The position numbers were made by a program, and so were the translations under genes. The notes under the pieces were generated by a model. The model saw only the letters and a program-made list of their open reading frames with translations, was not told the origin of the DNA and ran no database searches. This document shows positions 1-8,567 of a stretch of 45,934 bases of DNA, piece after piece. The stretch comes from Mycolicibacterium peregrinum (lineage in GTDB: Bacteria > Actinomycetota > Actinomycetes > Mycobacteriales > Mycobacteriaceae), in assembly GCF_001665625.1 (NCBI RefSeq), contig NZ_LZSY01000193.1, positions 1 through 45,934 of the forward strand. The letters run 5' to 3'. The first letter of the stretch is position 1. Each line of letters starts with the position of its first letter.

Positions 1-336
1 CTCGTTCTGGCGGACCTGGGTGACGATCGCCATGCCCAGCAGGATGCACAACAACACCCCGAGCGCGCCGAACACCAGCTGCGAACGGCTGCGGCGCACG
101 ATCCGCAGATTCCGGAACCGGCGTGGCGAGACGTCGGCGGGCATCTCGTGGCGGCCGTGGTGTTCGGCAGCGTGCTCTGCGTGATGTTTCGGCTCTGGTT
201 CTGGCTCGGAATCCGTTTCGGGCCCGTCCGGCTCAGTCGGCTCCGTTGGCTTGGTCCGCTCGGCTGGCCCTGTCGGCTCTGTCGGCTCGGCCGGATGGTC
301 CGGCTGGTCCTTGGGTGGGGGCTCGGCGTCGCTCAT
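1..336 (-). CDS. DUF881 family membrane protein (Rv1825-like), 5' part only
   Basis: The first 112 codons lie in the window; the rest runs off the left edge. The N-terminus is a long charged, proline-rich disordered tail of repeated P-T-E-P units, followed by a His/Glu-rich stretch. A basic segment (SPRRFRNLRIVRRSR, about residues 69-83) and one hydrophobic helix (about 86-105) come next, giving a cytoplasmic-tail/single-membrane-helix start. The DUF881 domain should follow outside the membrane. The ATG start lies 1 base beyond the stop of the small basic protein gene upstream in transcription. In M. tuberculosis the order secA2-pgsA2-Rv1823-Rv1824-Rv1825 is the same, which supports the assignment. 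The function of DUF881 proteins is unknown. The family assignment rests on synteny and the N-terminal architecture, because the domain itself is not visible here. Confidence 0.8.
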   Translation of the reverse strand, partial: MSDAEPPPKDQPDHPAEPTEPTGPAERTKPTEPTEPDGPETDSEPEPEPKHHAEHAAEHHGRHEMPADVSPRRFRNLRIVRRSRSQLVFGALGVLLCILLGMAIVTQVRQNE

Positions 337-337
337 G

Positions 338-670
338 TCAGGCGCCGAACAACCTGCGCCGCAGTGCGGCGGCGTTGCCGAAGATCCGGATGCCGAGGAC
401 CACGATGATGGCCGTCGACAGCTGGGTGCCGACGCCGAGCTGATCACCGACGTACACGATCAACGCGGCCACCAACACGTTGAACACGAACGAGACCACG
501 AACACCTTGGCGTCGAATATGCGCTCCAGGTAGGCGCGCAACCCACCGAACACCGCATCCAACGCCGCCACGACGGCGATGGGCAGGTATGGCTCGACGA
601 AGTCGGGAACGCTGGGGTGGAACACCAACCCGAGCACGATCCCGACGACCAGTGCGACGATCCCGATCAT
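338..670 (-). CDS. Small basic protein (Sbp / DUF1290 family, Rv1824-like)
   Basis: This 110-residue, almost entirely hydrophobic protein has about three predicted membrane helices (residues ~1-20, ~25-50 and ~65-95). It ends in a short basic tail (RRRLFGA). Residues such as GLVFHPSVPDFVEPYLPIAV fit the small basic protein family that sits beside DUF881 genes in many Gram-positive bacteria. Its size and position match M. tuberculosis Rv1824. The ATG start lies 28 bases after the first DUF881 gene, and its TGA is followed after 1 base by the next gene, so it is an internal operon gene. The biochemical role is unknown; a membrane organisation role is only guilt by association with the family's neighbours. 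Confidence 0.85.
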   Translation of the reverse strand: MIGIVALVVGIVLGLVFHPSVPDFVEPYLPIAVVAALDAVFGGLRAYLERIFDAKVFVVSFVFNVLVAALIVYVGDQLGVGTQLSTAIIVVLGIRIFGNAAALRRRLFGA

Positions 671-698
671 CTAGCGGTCCATCCTGTGCACCTCAGGC

Positions 699-1598
699 CT
701 ATCCAATCTGTTTGGCGAAGTTGACATCTCGCACCGACACCGCGGGCACGGTCAGGCCGTCACCCGCACTCACGTTCACCCCTACCCCGTAGGAAGTCTC
801 CAACAACCGGAGCCGCTGCAGGCCCGGGGTCCGGTCGAAAGCGTCGGCCATCCCCTTCGGCGGTCCGATGGCCACAATGGCATACGGACTGGTGATCGGC
901 TGGTTGTCGACCAGAATCCCGCCTCCTGCCTGACGGATCGTCACCCCGGCGCCGACCCGCACACCGCCTACCGAAACCGCCTCTGCGCCACTGGCCCACA
1001 GCGAATTCACCACCAGCTGCAGGTCCCGGTCCAGGATGATCTGCTGTCCACCGGCAACCCGCTGTTTCGACACGTCGCTGAGGTCCTTGGACAGACCGGG
1101 ATCGGTGACCGTGACGGTCAGCCCGGGACCGATCATCGGGATGGCGGCCGCTTCGATGTTGGCGGTGTCCAGACTGCCGAGCAGATGCTGGCCGTTCTCG
1201 TCCATACCGAGTCTGCTGCGTCGCTCGGCGTCCACCTGATCGACGAGTGCATCGCGTTCGGAGCTGGCCTCGTCGGCACCAATCTGCGCCGCCCGCACCC
1301 GCCCGGCCAGGGTGTGCTGGGCTTCGCGGGCCGCGGGCGCCGCGGTCTGGGCCTGGCCGGCGGCCACCGCGAACACTGTCGCGATCGCCCCCGCACCCAC
1401 CACCAACCACGCGAAATCCCGGATGCGCCGATGCGGTCGATCACCGGTCTCACGGGCCGCCGCGGCCGCGGCGTAACCCGGGTCGAGGTGCTCCGAGAGC
1501 AACGACCGAAGCAGCGAGGGCAGTGGGATCCGCTTGGGCGCGTGGGCCTCATGGTCGTTGAGTCCTGCCCCCGACTCGTAGCCGCCCAGCGTGCTCAT
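699..1598 (-). CDS. DUF881 family membrane protein (Rv1823-like)
   Basis: This is a 299-residue protein. A cytoplasmic N-terminal ~85 residues is followed by one membrane helix (residues ~88-106, WLVVGAGAIATVFAVAAG), then a helical probable coiled-coil segment, then the DUF881 domain (GPGLTVTVTDPG ... ISPYAIVAIGPP-type core). It is the family of Bacillus YlxW/YlxX, whose function is unknown. The ATG start at 1598 forms an ATGA overlap with the stop of the upstream pgsA2 gene, so translation is likely coupled. Longer in-frame extensions exist inside pgsA2 but are arginine-rich, shadow-like and lack family resemblance. It has no obvious enzyme motif. Confidence 0.9.
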   Translation of the reverse strand: MSTLGGYESGAGLNDHEAHAPKRIPLPSLLRSLLSEHLDPGYAAAAAARETGDRPHRRIRDFAWLVVGAGAIATVFAVAAGQAQTAAPAAREAQHTLAGRVRAAQIGADEASSERDALVDQVDAERRSRLGMDENGQHLLGSLDTANIEAAAIPMIGPGLTVTVTDPGLSKDLSDVSKQRVAGGQQIILDRDLQLVVNSLWASGAEAVSVGGVRVGAGVTIRQAGGGILVDNQPITSPYAIVAIGPPKGMADAFDRTPGLQRLRLLETSYGVGVNVSAGDGLTVPAVSVRDVNFAKQIG

Positions 1599-2224
1599 GA
1601 TCTGACTGGGAGTTGTCGCATCACCATGCCCACCTGCACCAGGTACAGCACGGCCGACCACAGGTAGAGCGCCACGCCCCACAGCAGGAAGGCCCATCCG
1701 CAGGCCAGCGCCACCCGGCTCCACGTCGCATCCCACTGCCCGAGCAGGATCCACGGGAACCCGGACATCAGCGCGAAGGTGGCGGCCTTGCCCAGATACG
1801 TCACCGGCAGTGCGGTCAGTCCGCGTCGACGCAGAAGCGGCAGTGTGGCGGCGAGCACTATGTCGCGCCCGAGCAGGGTCAGCACCACCCACCACGGCAC
1901 CACGCCGTACAGCGCGAGGGCGACCGGCACGGTGACCATGTAGATCCGGTCGACGAGGGGGTCGAGCAGTTCACCGAGCCGCGACGACTGATTGTCGACG
2001 AGGCGCGCGATCTTGCCGTCGGCCCAGTCGGAGAAGCCGCTGAACATCAGGATCGCCACGGCCCAGCCGTTGGCGTGTGCGCCGAACAGCAGCCACAGGA
2101 ATACCGGCACCAATACGAGGCGCAGCGCACTGAGCGCGTTGGGCACCGTCAGCACCCGATCCGACCCCGGTGGTGCGGCCCGACTCGTTGCGCTCCTGCC
2201 CTCAGGAGCAGGCGCGTGATCCAT
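1595..2224 (-). CDS. pgsA2: CDP-alcohol phosphatidyltransferase (PgsA2-type)
   Basis: This 209-residue integral membrane enzyme belongs to the CDP-alcohol phosphotransferase family, which transfers a phosphatidyl group from CDP-diacylglycerol to an alcohol. The family signature DxxDGxxAR(x)nGxxxDxxxD is present: D66, D69, G70, R74, G84, D88 and D92. The last aspartates bind the catalytic metals. About five to six hydrophobic helices follow. The length equals that of M. tuberculosis PgsA2 (Rv1822), and it lies between secA2 and a DUF881 gene exactly as there. The substrate of PgsA2 is not settled: the housekeeping phosphatidylglycerophosphate synthase in mycobacteria is a different paralogue. 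Nine bases separate it from secA2, so the two are co-transcribed. Confidence 0.92.
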   Translation of the reverse strand: MDHAPAPEGRSATSRAAPPGSDRVLTVPNALSALRLVLVPVFLWLLFGAHANGWAVAILMFSGFSDWADGKIARLVDNQSSRLGELLDPLVDRIYMVTVPVALALYGVVPWWVVLTLLGRDIVLAATLPLLRRRGLTALPVTYLGKAATFALMSGFPWILLGQWDATWSRVALACGWAFLLWGVALYLWSAVLYLVQVGMVMRQLPVRS

Positions 2225-2233
2225 GTCTAAAAC

Positions 2234-4579
2234 TTAGCGGAACACACCCGGCAGGCTCAGCGCCGACATGGTGTCGTCGTTGAGCGGATTGTCGTGGACC
2301 ATGTACGTCCACGTCGATGTCGGCCGCGCCAGCTTCGACAGATCGATGCCCGGCTCGTCCTCGATGTCGTCGGCCGTGTCGAAGGTCTGCTGGGCTGCCT
2401 CGATGGCGTCGGCGGCCAGCGAGGCGAACGCGTCGACGGCCATGCGGTGGAACTCGTCGAGCGGATTCTGCCGGCCCAGCGCCCGCAGATGGATGCTCTC
2501 GCGGATGTCGGCGAGGAATGCCAGGTGATCACACCAACCGCGGTCGAGGTGGTAGAGCATGATCAACCGGCAGATCTTGGTGAGTTTCTCCTCGGCGTCC
2601 TCACCCAGGCCTTCTGCCAGTTTGGCGTAGCGCTCGGGTGAGCGGGTCTCGAGTTCCTGGCGGGCGGTATCGGTGCGCAGCAGGGTTTCGCGACGCTCCA
2701 CGATGATCGCACGCTGCTGGGCGATGAGTTGGTTGTAGCGCCAGGTGTTGGCGTGCACGTCGAGCAGCCGACCCTCGGCGACCCGCTGCGCGTGGTCGAG
2801 CAGACCGGCCGCCTTGGGTGCGCTGACACGGCCGTCCTCGTCTGTTTCGGTCGGCAACTTGGTTTCGTCGAGGTGAGCTGCCACCACCTCGTCCTCCCAA
2901 CTGGAGAAGAACACCGTCGACCCGGGATCGCCCTGACGTCCGGCGCGGCCACGCAACTGGTTGTCCAGGCGCTCGGTGTGGTGCCGGCCAGTGCCGACCA
3001 CGTGCAGCCCGCCGAGGTCGGCCACCTTCTCCTTCTCGGCCGAGTCGTCCGCCACATCGGACCCACCCAGGCGGATGTCGGTGCCGCGGCCGGCCATCTG
3101 GGTGGACACCGTGACCGAACCGAGCTTGCCTGCCTCGGCGATCACGGAGGCTTCTTCGGCGTCGTTCTTGGCGTTGAGCACGACGGCGGGGACGCCCGCC
3201 TTGACCAGCCTGCGGTGCAGGTCTTCGGACTCGGCCACGTCGTGGGTGCCGACGAGGATCGGTTGACCGGTCTCGTGCACCTCGGCGATGTGCTCGACGA
3301 TGGCGTGGTTCTTGGCGGCCTCGGTGAGGTACACCCGGTCCGTCTCGTCCTCGCGGATGTTGGGCTTGTTCGGCGGGATCGGCGACACCCCGAGCTTGTA
3401 GAACTGGCGCAACTGCTCGCCGGCGGCCAGCGCGGTACCGGTCATTCCGCACACCGTCGGGTAACGGTTTACCAGCGCCTGCACGGTGATGGTGTCGAGC
3501 ACTTCACCGGTCTCGGTGGTCTCGATGCCTTCCTTGGCCTCGACGGCGGCCTGCAGGCCGTCCGGCCAGCGCTGCAGGGAGGCGATCCGGCCGCGGGACG
3601 CGTTGATCAGGTGCACCGCGCCGTCGCGGACGATGTAGTGCACATCGCGCTGGAGCAGCACGTGCGCGTGCAGCGCGACGTTGACCTCGGTGAGCGTGGT
3701 GGCGACGTGCTCCTCCGAGTACAGGTCGATGTTGCCAAGGCGGGCCTCCAGCTTGCGGGCGCCGGCCTCGGTGAGGTGCACGTTGCGGTTGTCGTCATCC
3801 GTGTCGAAATCTGTTCCGGCGGTGAGGTCTCCGACCATGCGGATGACCTCGACGCGCGGCTGCTCCCGGTGGCTGGTGCCGGCCAGCACCAGCGGCACCA
3901 GCGCCTCGTCGACCAGCACGGAGTCGGCCTCGTCGATCAGCGCGACGTCGGGATTGGGTGACACCAGATCGTCGACGTCGGTGACCAGCTGGTCCCGCAG
4001 GACGTCGAACCCGATCTCGTTGACCGACGCATAGGTGACGTTGCACTCGTAGGCGGCACGCCGCTCTTCGGCTGTCGAGTCCTCGGTGATCCAGCCGACG
4101 GTCAGCCCCAGCGCCTCCAGCAGCGGACCCATCCACTCCGCGTCGCGCTTGGCCAGATAGTCGTTGATGGTGATGACATGCACGTGCCGGCCGCCGATGG
4201 CGTAGCCGGCCGCGGCGATCGCCCCGGACAGGGTCTTGCCCTCACCGGTGGCCATTTCGACGACGTCACCGGCGAGCATGCGCAACGCGCCGAGAAGCTG
4301 TACGTCGAAAGGCCGGAGGCCCGTCGTCCGGTCGGCGGCCTCGCGCGCCAGCGCCAGGAACTGTGGCATGTCGGCGGAGGCGGCCAGGTCCTCCAGCTCG
4401 AGCAGTTTGGCAGCCTTGGTGAGCTGCTCGTCGTCGAGCTTGGCAGCCTTGTCTTCGAACGCGGCTGCACCCTTGACCTCTGAGAGCGACCGGGCCTCGT
4501 TCCGCTCGGTACTGGCCCCCAGTAGCTTCCAGAACTTGCTGCTCAAGCGGCCCGGTTTGGCGCTGGACGTCTTCGGCAC
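2234..4579 (-). CDS. secA2: Accessory preprotein translocase ATPase SecA2
   Basis: SecA2 is the accessory SecA ATPase that drives export of a small set of mycobacterial proteins through SecYEG. The 781-residue protein has the shortened mycobacterial SecA2 architecture. Walker A is TGEGKT at 111-116 and the DEAD-box Walker B is DEAD at 216-219. The motor region continues with QMAGRGTDI and RGRAGRQGDPGS helicase motifs. The C-terminus lacks the zinc-binding tail of SecA1. The chosen start is a GTG at 4577-4579, giving the family N-terminus MPKTSSAKPGRLSSKFW; no stronger upstream start is seen. It is the first gene of the operon secA2-pgsA2-DUF881-sbp-DUF881 and is divergent from the ABC transporter gene at 4690. 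Confidence 0.97.
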   Translation of the reverse strand: MPKTSSAKPGRLSSKFWKLLGASTERNEARSLSEVKGAAAFEDKAAKLDDEQLTKAAKLLELEDLAASADMPQFLALAREAADRTTGLRPFDVQLLGALRMLAGDVVEMATGEGKTLSGAIAAAGYAIGGRHVHVITINDYLAKRDAEWMGPLLEALGLTVGWITEDSTAEERRAAYECNVTYASVNEIGFDVLRDQLVTDVDDLVSPNPDVALIDEADSVLVDEALVPLVLAGTSHREQPRVEVIRMVGDLTAGTDFDTDDDNRNVHLTEAGARKLEARLGNIDLYSEEHVATTLTEVNVALHAHVLLQRDVHYIVRDGAVHLINASRGRIASLQRWPDGLQAAVEAKEGIETTETGEVLDTITVQALVNRYPTVCGMTGTALAAGEQLRQFYKLGVSPIPPNKPNIREDETDRVYLTEAAKNHAIVEHIAEVHETGQPILVGTHDVAESEDLHRRLVKAGVPAVVLNAKNDAEEASVIAEAGKLGSVTVSTQMAGRGTDIRLGGSDVADDSAEKEKVADLGGLHVVGTGRHHTERLDNQLRGRAGRQGDPGSTVFFSSWEDEVVAAHLDETKLPTETDEDGRVSAPKAAGLLDHAQRVAEGRLLDVHANTWRYNQLIAQQRAIIVERRETLLRTDTARQELETRSPERYAKLAEGLGEDAEEKLTKICRLIMLYHLDRGWCDHLAFLADIRESIHLRALGRQNPLDEFHRMAVDAFASLAADAIEAAQQTFDTADDIEDEPGIDLSKLARPTSTWTYMVHDNPLNDDTMSALSLPGVFR

Positions 4580-4689
4580 ATGTTCACGGTACGCGGGCGC
4601 GCCGAGTGTCCCGGAAACCGGATCGGTGCAGCCACGCCCGGATGACGTCCGGCCGGGCTCATGCCAGCTGATGGGGGTACTTTGCCCGC
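4580..4689. promoter_or_regulatory. Divergent intergenic region between secA2 and the first BacA-type transporter
   Basis: This 110-base gap separates two divergent genes, so it must hold promoters for the secA2 operon (minus) and the ABC transporter pair (plus). I see no long palindrome or clear consensus boxes in it. The assignment is by position only. Confidence 0.35.
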
Positions 4690-6621
4690 ATGGAGATGTT
4701 CACCCCGACACTGGACTGGGGCAACGAGCTCGGGACATCGCTGGTGTGGATCGCCAAGGGCTGGCTGATCGCGGCGGTGTCCACGCTGGTGATCCTGTTG
4801 CTGATCGCCAGGTTCACCGCCTGGGGCAGGCAGTACTGGCGGATCACCAGCGGGTATTTCACCGGGCGCGACAGCGTGATCGTGTGGGCCTGGCTGGGTG
4901 CGATGCTGCTGTCGGTGATCGCCGGGGTGCGACTGGCGGTGCTCTTCAGCTATCAGGGCAACGACATGATGACCAGCTTCCAGGTGATCGCCGGCGGCAT
5001 CTCCAGCGGCAACGAGGCTGTGAAGGTCTCGGGTAAAGACGGGTTCTGGCTGTCGCTGGGCGTGTTCGCGCTGCTGGCAGCGATCCATATCGCCCGGATC
5101 ATGCTCGACATCTATATGGCGCAACGGTTCATGCTCCGTTGGCGGGCCTGGCTGACCACCCAGCTCACCGGTGACTGGCTGGAGGGCAAGGCCTACTACC
5201 GCACGCGCTTCATCGACGACACCATCGACAATCCGGACCAGCGCATCCAGGCCGACATCGACACTTTCACCGCGGGCATCGACTCGCTGCCGAACCGTCC
5301 GAGCGCCAGTTCGACGAGCACGCTGTTGTTCGGCTCCATCTATTCGGTGGCCTCGATGATTTCGTTCACCGCGATTCTGTGGAACCTGTCCGGCGAAATC
5401 ACCTTGCCTCTCGTCGGCATCGACCTGCCCCGGGCCATCTTCTGGATCGGCATCGTCTACGTTCTGTTCGCCACCGTCGTGGCGTTCTGGCTCGGCCGGC
5501 CGATCATCCAGCTGGCCTTCAACAACGAGAAGTACAACGCGGCCTTCCGCTATGCGCTGGTGCGGCTGCGTGACGCTTCCGAAGCGGTGGCCTTCTACCG
5601 CGGCGAGATCGCCGAACGCACCGGGCTGCGGAAGCTGTTCGCGCCGGTGGTGTCGAACTACCGGAACTACATCAACCGGATGGTCAAGTTCCTGGGCTGG
5701 AACAACTCGATCGACCAGGCCCAGGAGCTCATCCCCTACATCGTGCAGTTCCCACGGTTCTACAGCGGCGAGATCACCTTGGGCGCGCTGAACCAGACCG
5801 CCAGCGCCTTCCGCAGCCTTCTCGACGGGTTGTCGTTCTTCCGTAACGCCTACGACCAATTCGCCGGCTACCGCGCCGCGATCATGCGTCTGCACGGGCT
5901 GGTCGTGGCCAATGAAGAGGCCAGGGCCCTGCCCGAGGTGACCACCCTGCCGTGCGTGGACGGCACGGTGAAGCTCACCGACGTCGAGGTCCGCACCCCC
6001 GACGGCAGGCAACTCGTCAATCCGCTCGACCTGCACCTGCAGGTCGGTGACACGTTGGTGATCACCGGGCCCTCCGGCAGCGGCAAGACCACGCTGCTGC
6101 GCAGCCTCGCCGAACTGTGGCCGTTCACGTCGGGCACGCTGACCCGCCCGTGCGGGCCCAACGAGACGATGTTCCTCTCGCAGTTGCCGTACGTCCCACT
6201 CGGTGACCTGCGCGCCGTGGTGACGTATCCGGGTGAAGAAGGGTCCGTCGATGACGAGACCCTCAGGCGGATCCTCGACGAAGTGGCGCTCGCGCATCTG
6301 GTCAGCCGGCTCGACGAGGTCCAGGACTGGGCCAAGGTGCTGTCTCCCGGTGAGCAACAACGGATTGCGTTCGCCCGGATCCTGCTCGTCAAGCCCAAGG
6401 TGGTGTTCCTCGACGAGTCGACGTCCGCACTCGATGAGGGCCTGGAGTTCATGCTCTACCAGCGGGTGCGCACCGACCTGCCGGACACCATCCTGGTCAG
6501 CGTCAGCCACCGCACGACGGTCGAGCAGCACCACACCCACGAACTCGAGCTGCTCGGTGACGGTGAATGGCGACTCGGCCGGATCGAAGACGACGCGGCC
6601 GGCCTGGTCAAGCAACCCTGA
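4690..6621 (+). CDS. BacA/SbmA-like ABC transporter with fused ATPase (Rv1819c type), copy 1
   Basis: This 643-residue single-chain half transporter has an N-terminal SbmA/BacA-like membrane domain (about residues 1-380, several hydrophobic helices) and a C-terminal ABC ATPase. Walker A is GPSGSGKT at 460-467, the signature is the variant LSPGE at 551-555, and Walker B ends in LDES near 574-577; a switch-type His follows in SVSHR. The M. tuberculosis homologue Rv1819c (639 aa) takes up cobalamin and other hydrophilic compounds such as bleomycin, and acts as a homodimer. The start ATGGAGATGTTC is conserved in the second copy at 6654. It is divergent from secA2, as Rv1819c is. Import of hydrophilic compounds is inferred from the family. 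Confidence 0.93.
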   Translation: MEMFTPTLDWGNELGTSLVWIAKGWLIAAVSTLVILLLIARFTAWGRQYWRITSGYFTGRDSVIVWAWLGAMLLSVIAGVRLAVLFSYQGNDMMTSFQVIAGGISSGNEAVKVSGKDGFWLSLGVFALLAAIHIARIMLDIYMAQRFMLRWRAWLTTQLTGDWLEGKAYYRTRFIDDTIDNPDQRIQADIDTFTAGIDSLPNRPSASSTSTLLFGSIYSVASMISFTAILWNLSGEITLPLVGIDLPRAIFWIGIVYVLFATVVAFWLGRPIIQLAFNNEKYNAAFRYALVRLRDASEAVAFYRGEIAERTGLRKLFAPVVSNYRNYINRMVKFLGWNNSIDQAQELIPYIVQFPRFYSGEITLGALNQTASAFRSLLDGLSFFRNAYDQFAGYRAAIMRLHGLVVANEEARALPEVTTLPCVDGTVKLTDVEVRTPDGRQLVNPLDLHLQVGDTLVITGPSGSGKTTLLRSLAELWPFTSGTLTRPCGPNETMFLSQLPYVPLGDLRAVVTYPGEEGSVDDETLRRILDEVALAHLVSRLDEVQDWAKVLSPGEQQRIAFARILLVKPKVVFLDESTSALDEGLEFMLYQRVRTDLPDTILVSVSHRTTVEQHHTHELELLGDGEWRLGRIEDDAAGLVKQP

Positions 6622-6653
6622 TCGGGCGGTAGTTCCCGGTAACTTCCCGGGGT

Positions 6654-8567
6654 ATGGAGATGTTCACCCAGTCTCTGGACTGGGGCAACGAGATCCTGGG
6701 ATCCCTGGTCTGGGTCCTCAAGGCGTGGGCGATCGGCTCGGTGGCGCTGGTCGCGGTCGCGGCCCTGCTGGCTCGCTTCACCACATGGGGTCGTCAGTTC
6801 TGGCGGGTCACCGGCGGCTATTTCATTGGGCGCGAGAGCTTTCCGGTGTGGGCGCTGCTGGGTGTCCTGCTGTTCTCGGTGATGCTCTCGGTGCGGATGG
6901 ACGTGTTGTTCAGCTACTACGTGAACGACCAGACGACTGCGCTGCAGGTGGCGTTCTCCGGTGCCGGTTCAGGTGACGAGGCGGTGCGCCGTTCGGGAAT
7001 CGACGGGTTCTGGCACTCGATCCTGATCTTCGCGTTGTTGGTGACAGCCGATATCACCCGCACCCTGCTCGACCTGTATCTCATGCAGTACTTCATCATC
7101 CGCTGGCGGGTCTGGCTCACCAACCGGCTGACCGGCGACTGGCTCGACGAGCGTGCCTACTATCGCGGCCGGTTCATCGGCGGTTTCGGCGGTACCCCGA
7201 TCGACAACCCGGATCAGCGGATCCAGCAGGACATCGACGTCTTCACCACCGGCACCGGTCCGGAGACCAACACGCCGACCGTCGCCACCGCGCAGACTCT
7301 GGTCTTCGGCTCGGTGTACTCGATCGTCTCGGTCGTCGCATTCACCCCGATCCTGTGGAACCTCGCCGGCCCGTTGACCCTTTTCGGCGTCACCGTGCCG
7401 AAGGCATTGTTCTGGATCGCCCTGCTGTGGGTGGCGATCACGACGGTCGTGGCGATCTGGATCGGTAGACCGATGATCCGGCTGACGTTCCGCAACTCGC
7501 TGACCAACGCGGCGTTCCGCTATGCACTCGTGCGTATCCGTGACGGTGCCGAGGCAGTCGGTTTCTATCACGGTGAACGCACGGAACGCGGCACGCTGTC
7601 CGATCGATTCGCCAACGTGATCACCAACTATCGCAGGCTCGTGCGCCGGGGCGTCGCGTTCCTCGGCTGGAATCGGTCCATCAACCAGATCATCGATCCC
7701 CTGCCGCTGATCATTCAGGCACCTCGGTTGTTCGCGGGTCAGCTCACGTACGGCGACGTCTTGCAGTCGGCCAGCGCGTTCAACAACGTGCAGAGCTCAT
7801 TGAGCTTCTTCCGCTCGGTGTACGACGCATTCGCCGGATACCGGGCCGCGATCATCCGTCTCGACGGACTCGTCAGCGCGAACGAACAGGCAAGGGCGCT
7901 ACCACGTTTGGACACCGGGATGAGTGCCACCGGCGGGGTGGAACTCGAGGACGTCGAGGTGCGGTCACCTCAGGGCGACCTGCTGCTGCACAACCTCGAC
8001 CTGCAACTCGCACCCGGCGATTCTCTGGTCATCACCGGGCCGTCCGGTACCGGTAAGACGACGCTGCTGCGTAGCTTGGCGCGGCTGTGGCCGTACGGAT
8101 CGGGCACCGTGCGTTATCCCGAGCAGGGTGAGGTCATGTTCCTGTCACAGCTCCCCTATGCCCCGCTGGGCGATCTGCGGACGGTGACCTGCTATCCCTC
8201 ACCTACCGGTACCTACACCGACGACGAGATCCGGGCCGCTCTCGACAAGGTCGCCCTCGGTAATCTGACCTCCCGTCTGGGCGAGGACGCCGATTGGGGA
8301 AAGGTGTTGTCCCCCGGCGAGCAGCAGCGGATCGCGTTCGCCCGGATTCTGCTGGCGAGGCCGTCTGCGGTGTTCCTGGACGAGGCCACCTCGGCGCTCG
8401 ATGCCGGTCAGCAGTACGCGTTGTACTCGACCCTGCGCACCGAGTTGCCCGATTGCATCGTGGTCAGCATCAGCCACCGGGACAGCGTGAACCGGCTCCA
8501 CGACCGTCGCCTGGAACTGCTCGGCGACGGTCGGTGGCAGCTCGCGTCCGTCGGCTCGCCGCCTTAA
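6654..8567 (+). CDS. BacA/SbmA-like ABC transporter with fused ATPase (Rv1819c type), copy 2
   Basis: This 637-residue paralogue of the preceding gene begins 32 bases after it and starts with the same MEMFT..LDWGNE residues. The domains are collinear: membrane domain to about residue 385, Walker A GPSGTGKT at 462-469, signature LSPGE at 552-556, then a LDEAT Walker B. Differences from copy 1 cluster in the membrane domain, including a GGFGGTP insertion after the YYRGRFI segment. The last codon overlaps the stop of the convergent flavoprotein gene in a shared TTAA. The two could form a heterodimer or two homodimers with different substrates; the sequence cannot decide. Confidence 0.92.
   Translation: MEMFTQSLDWGNEILGSLVWVLKAWAIGSVALVAVAALLARFTTWGRQFWRVTGGYFIGRESFPVWALLGVLLFSVMLSVRMDVLFSYYVNDQTTALQVAFSGAGSGDEAVRRSGIDGFWHSILIFALLVTADITRTLLDLYLMQYFIIRWRVWLTNRLTGDWLDERAYYRGRFIGGFGGTPIDNPDQRIQQDIDVFTTGTGPETNTPTVATAQTLVFGSVYSIVSVVAFTPILWNLAGPLTLFGVTVPKALFWIALLWVAITTVVAIWIGRPMIRLTFRNSLTNAAFRYALVRIRDGAEAVGFYHGERTERGTLSDRFANVITNYRRLVRRGVAFLGWNRSINQIIDPLPLIIQAPRLFAGQLTYGDVLQSASAFNNVQSSLSFFRSVYDAFAGYRAAIIRLDGLVSANEQARALPRLDTGMSATGGVELEDVEVRSPQGDLLLHNLDLQLAPGDSLVITGPSGTGKTTLLRSLARLWPYGSGTVRYPEQGEVMFLSQLPYAPLGDLRTVTCYPSPTGTYTDDEIRAALDKVALGNLTSRLGEDADWGKVLSPGEQQRIAFARILLARPSAVFLDEATSALDAGQQYALYSTLRTELPDCIVVSISHRDSVNRLHDRRLELLGDGRWQLASVGSPP

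Noticed and set aside
1599..1895. N-terminal extension of the second DUF881 gene
   Set aside because: It reads through the pgsA2 coding region in another frame and encodes arginine-rich, non-family residues; the ATG at 1598 with ATGA overlap is better.
2729..3961. A 410-codon plus-strand frame opposite secA2
   Set aside because: It is the complementary shadow of a strongly conserved gene; no motif or ribosome site supports it.
4543..6615. A 690-codon minus-strand frame opposite the first ABC transporter gene
   Set aside because: It is antisense to a gene with full family motifs and consists of low-complexity Asp/Arg/His-rich residues, typical of the complementary frame of high-GC genes.
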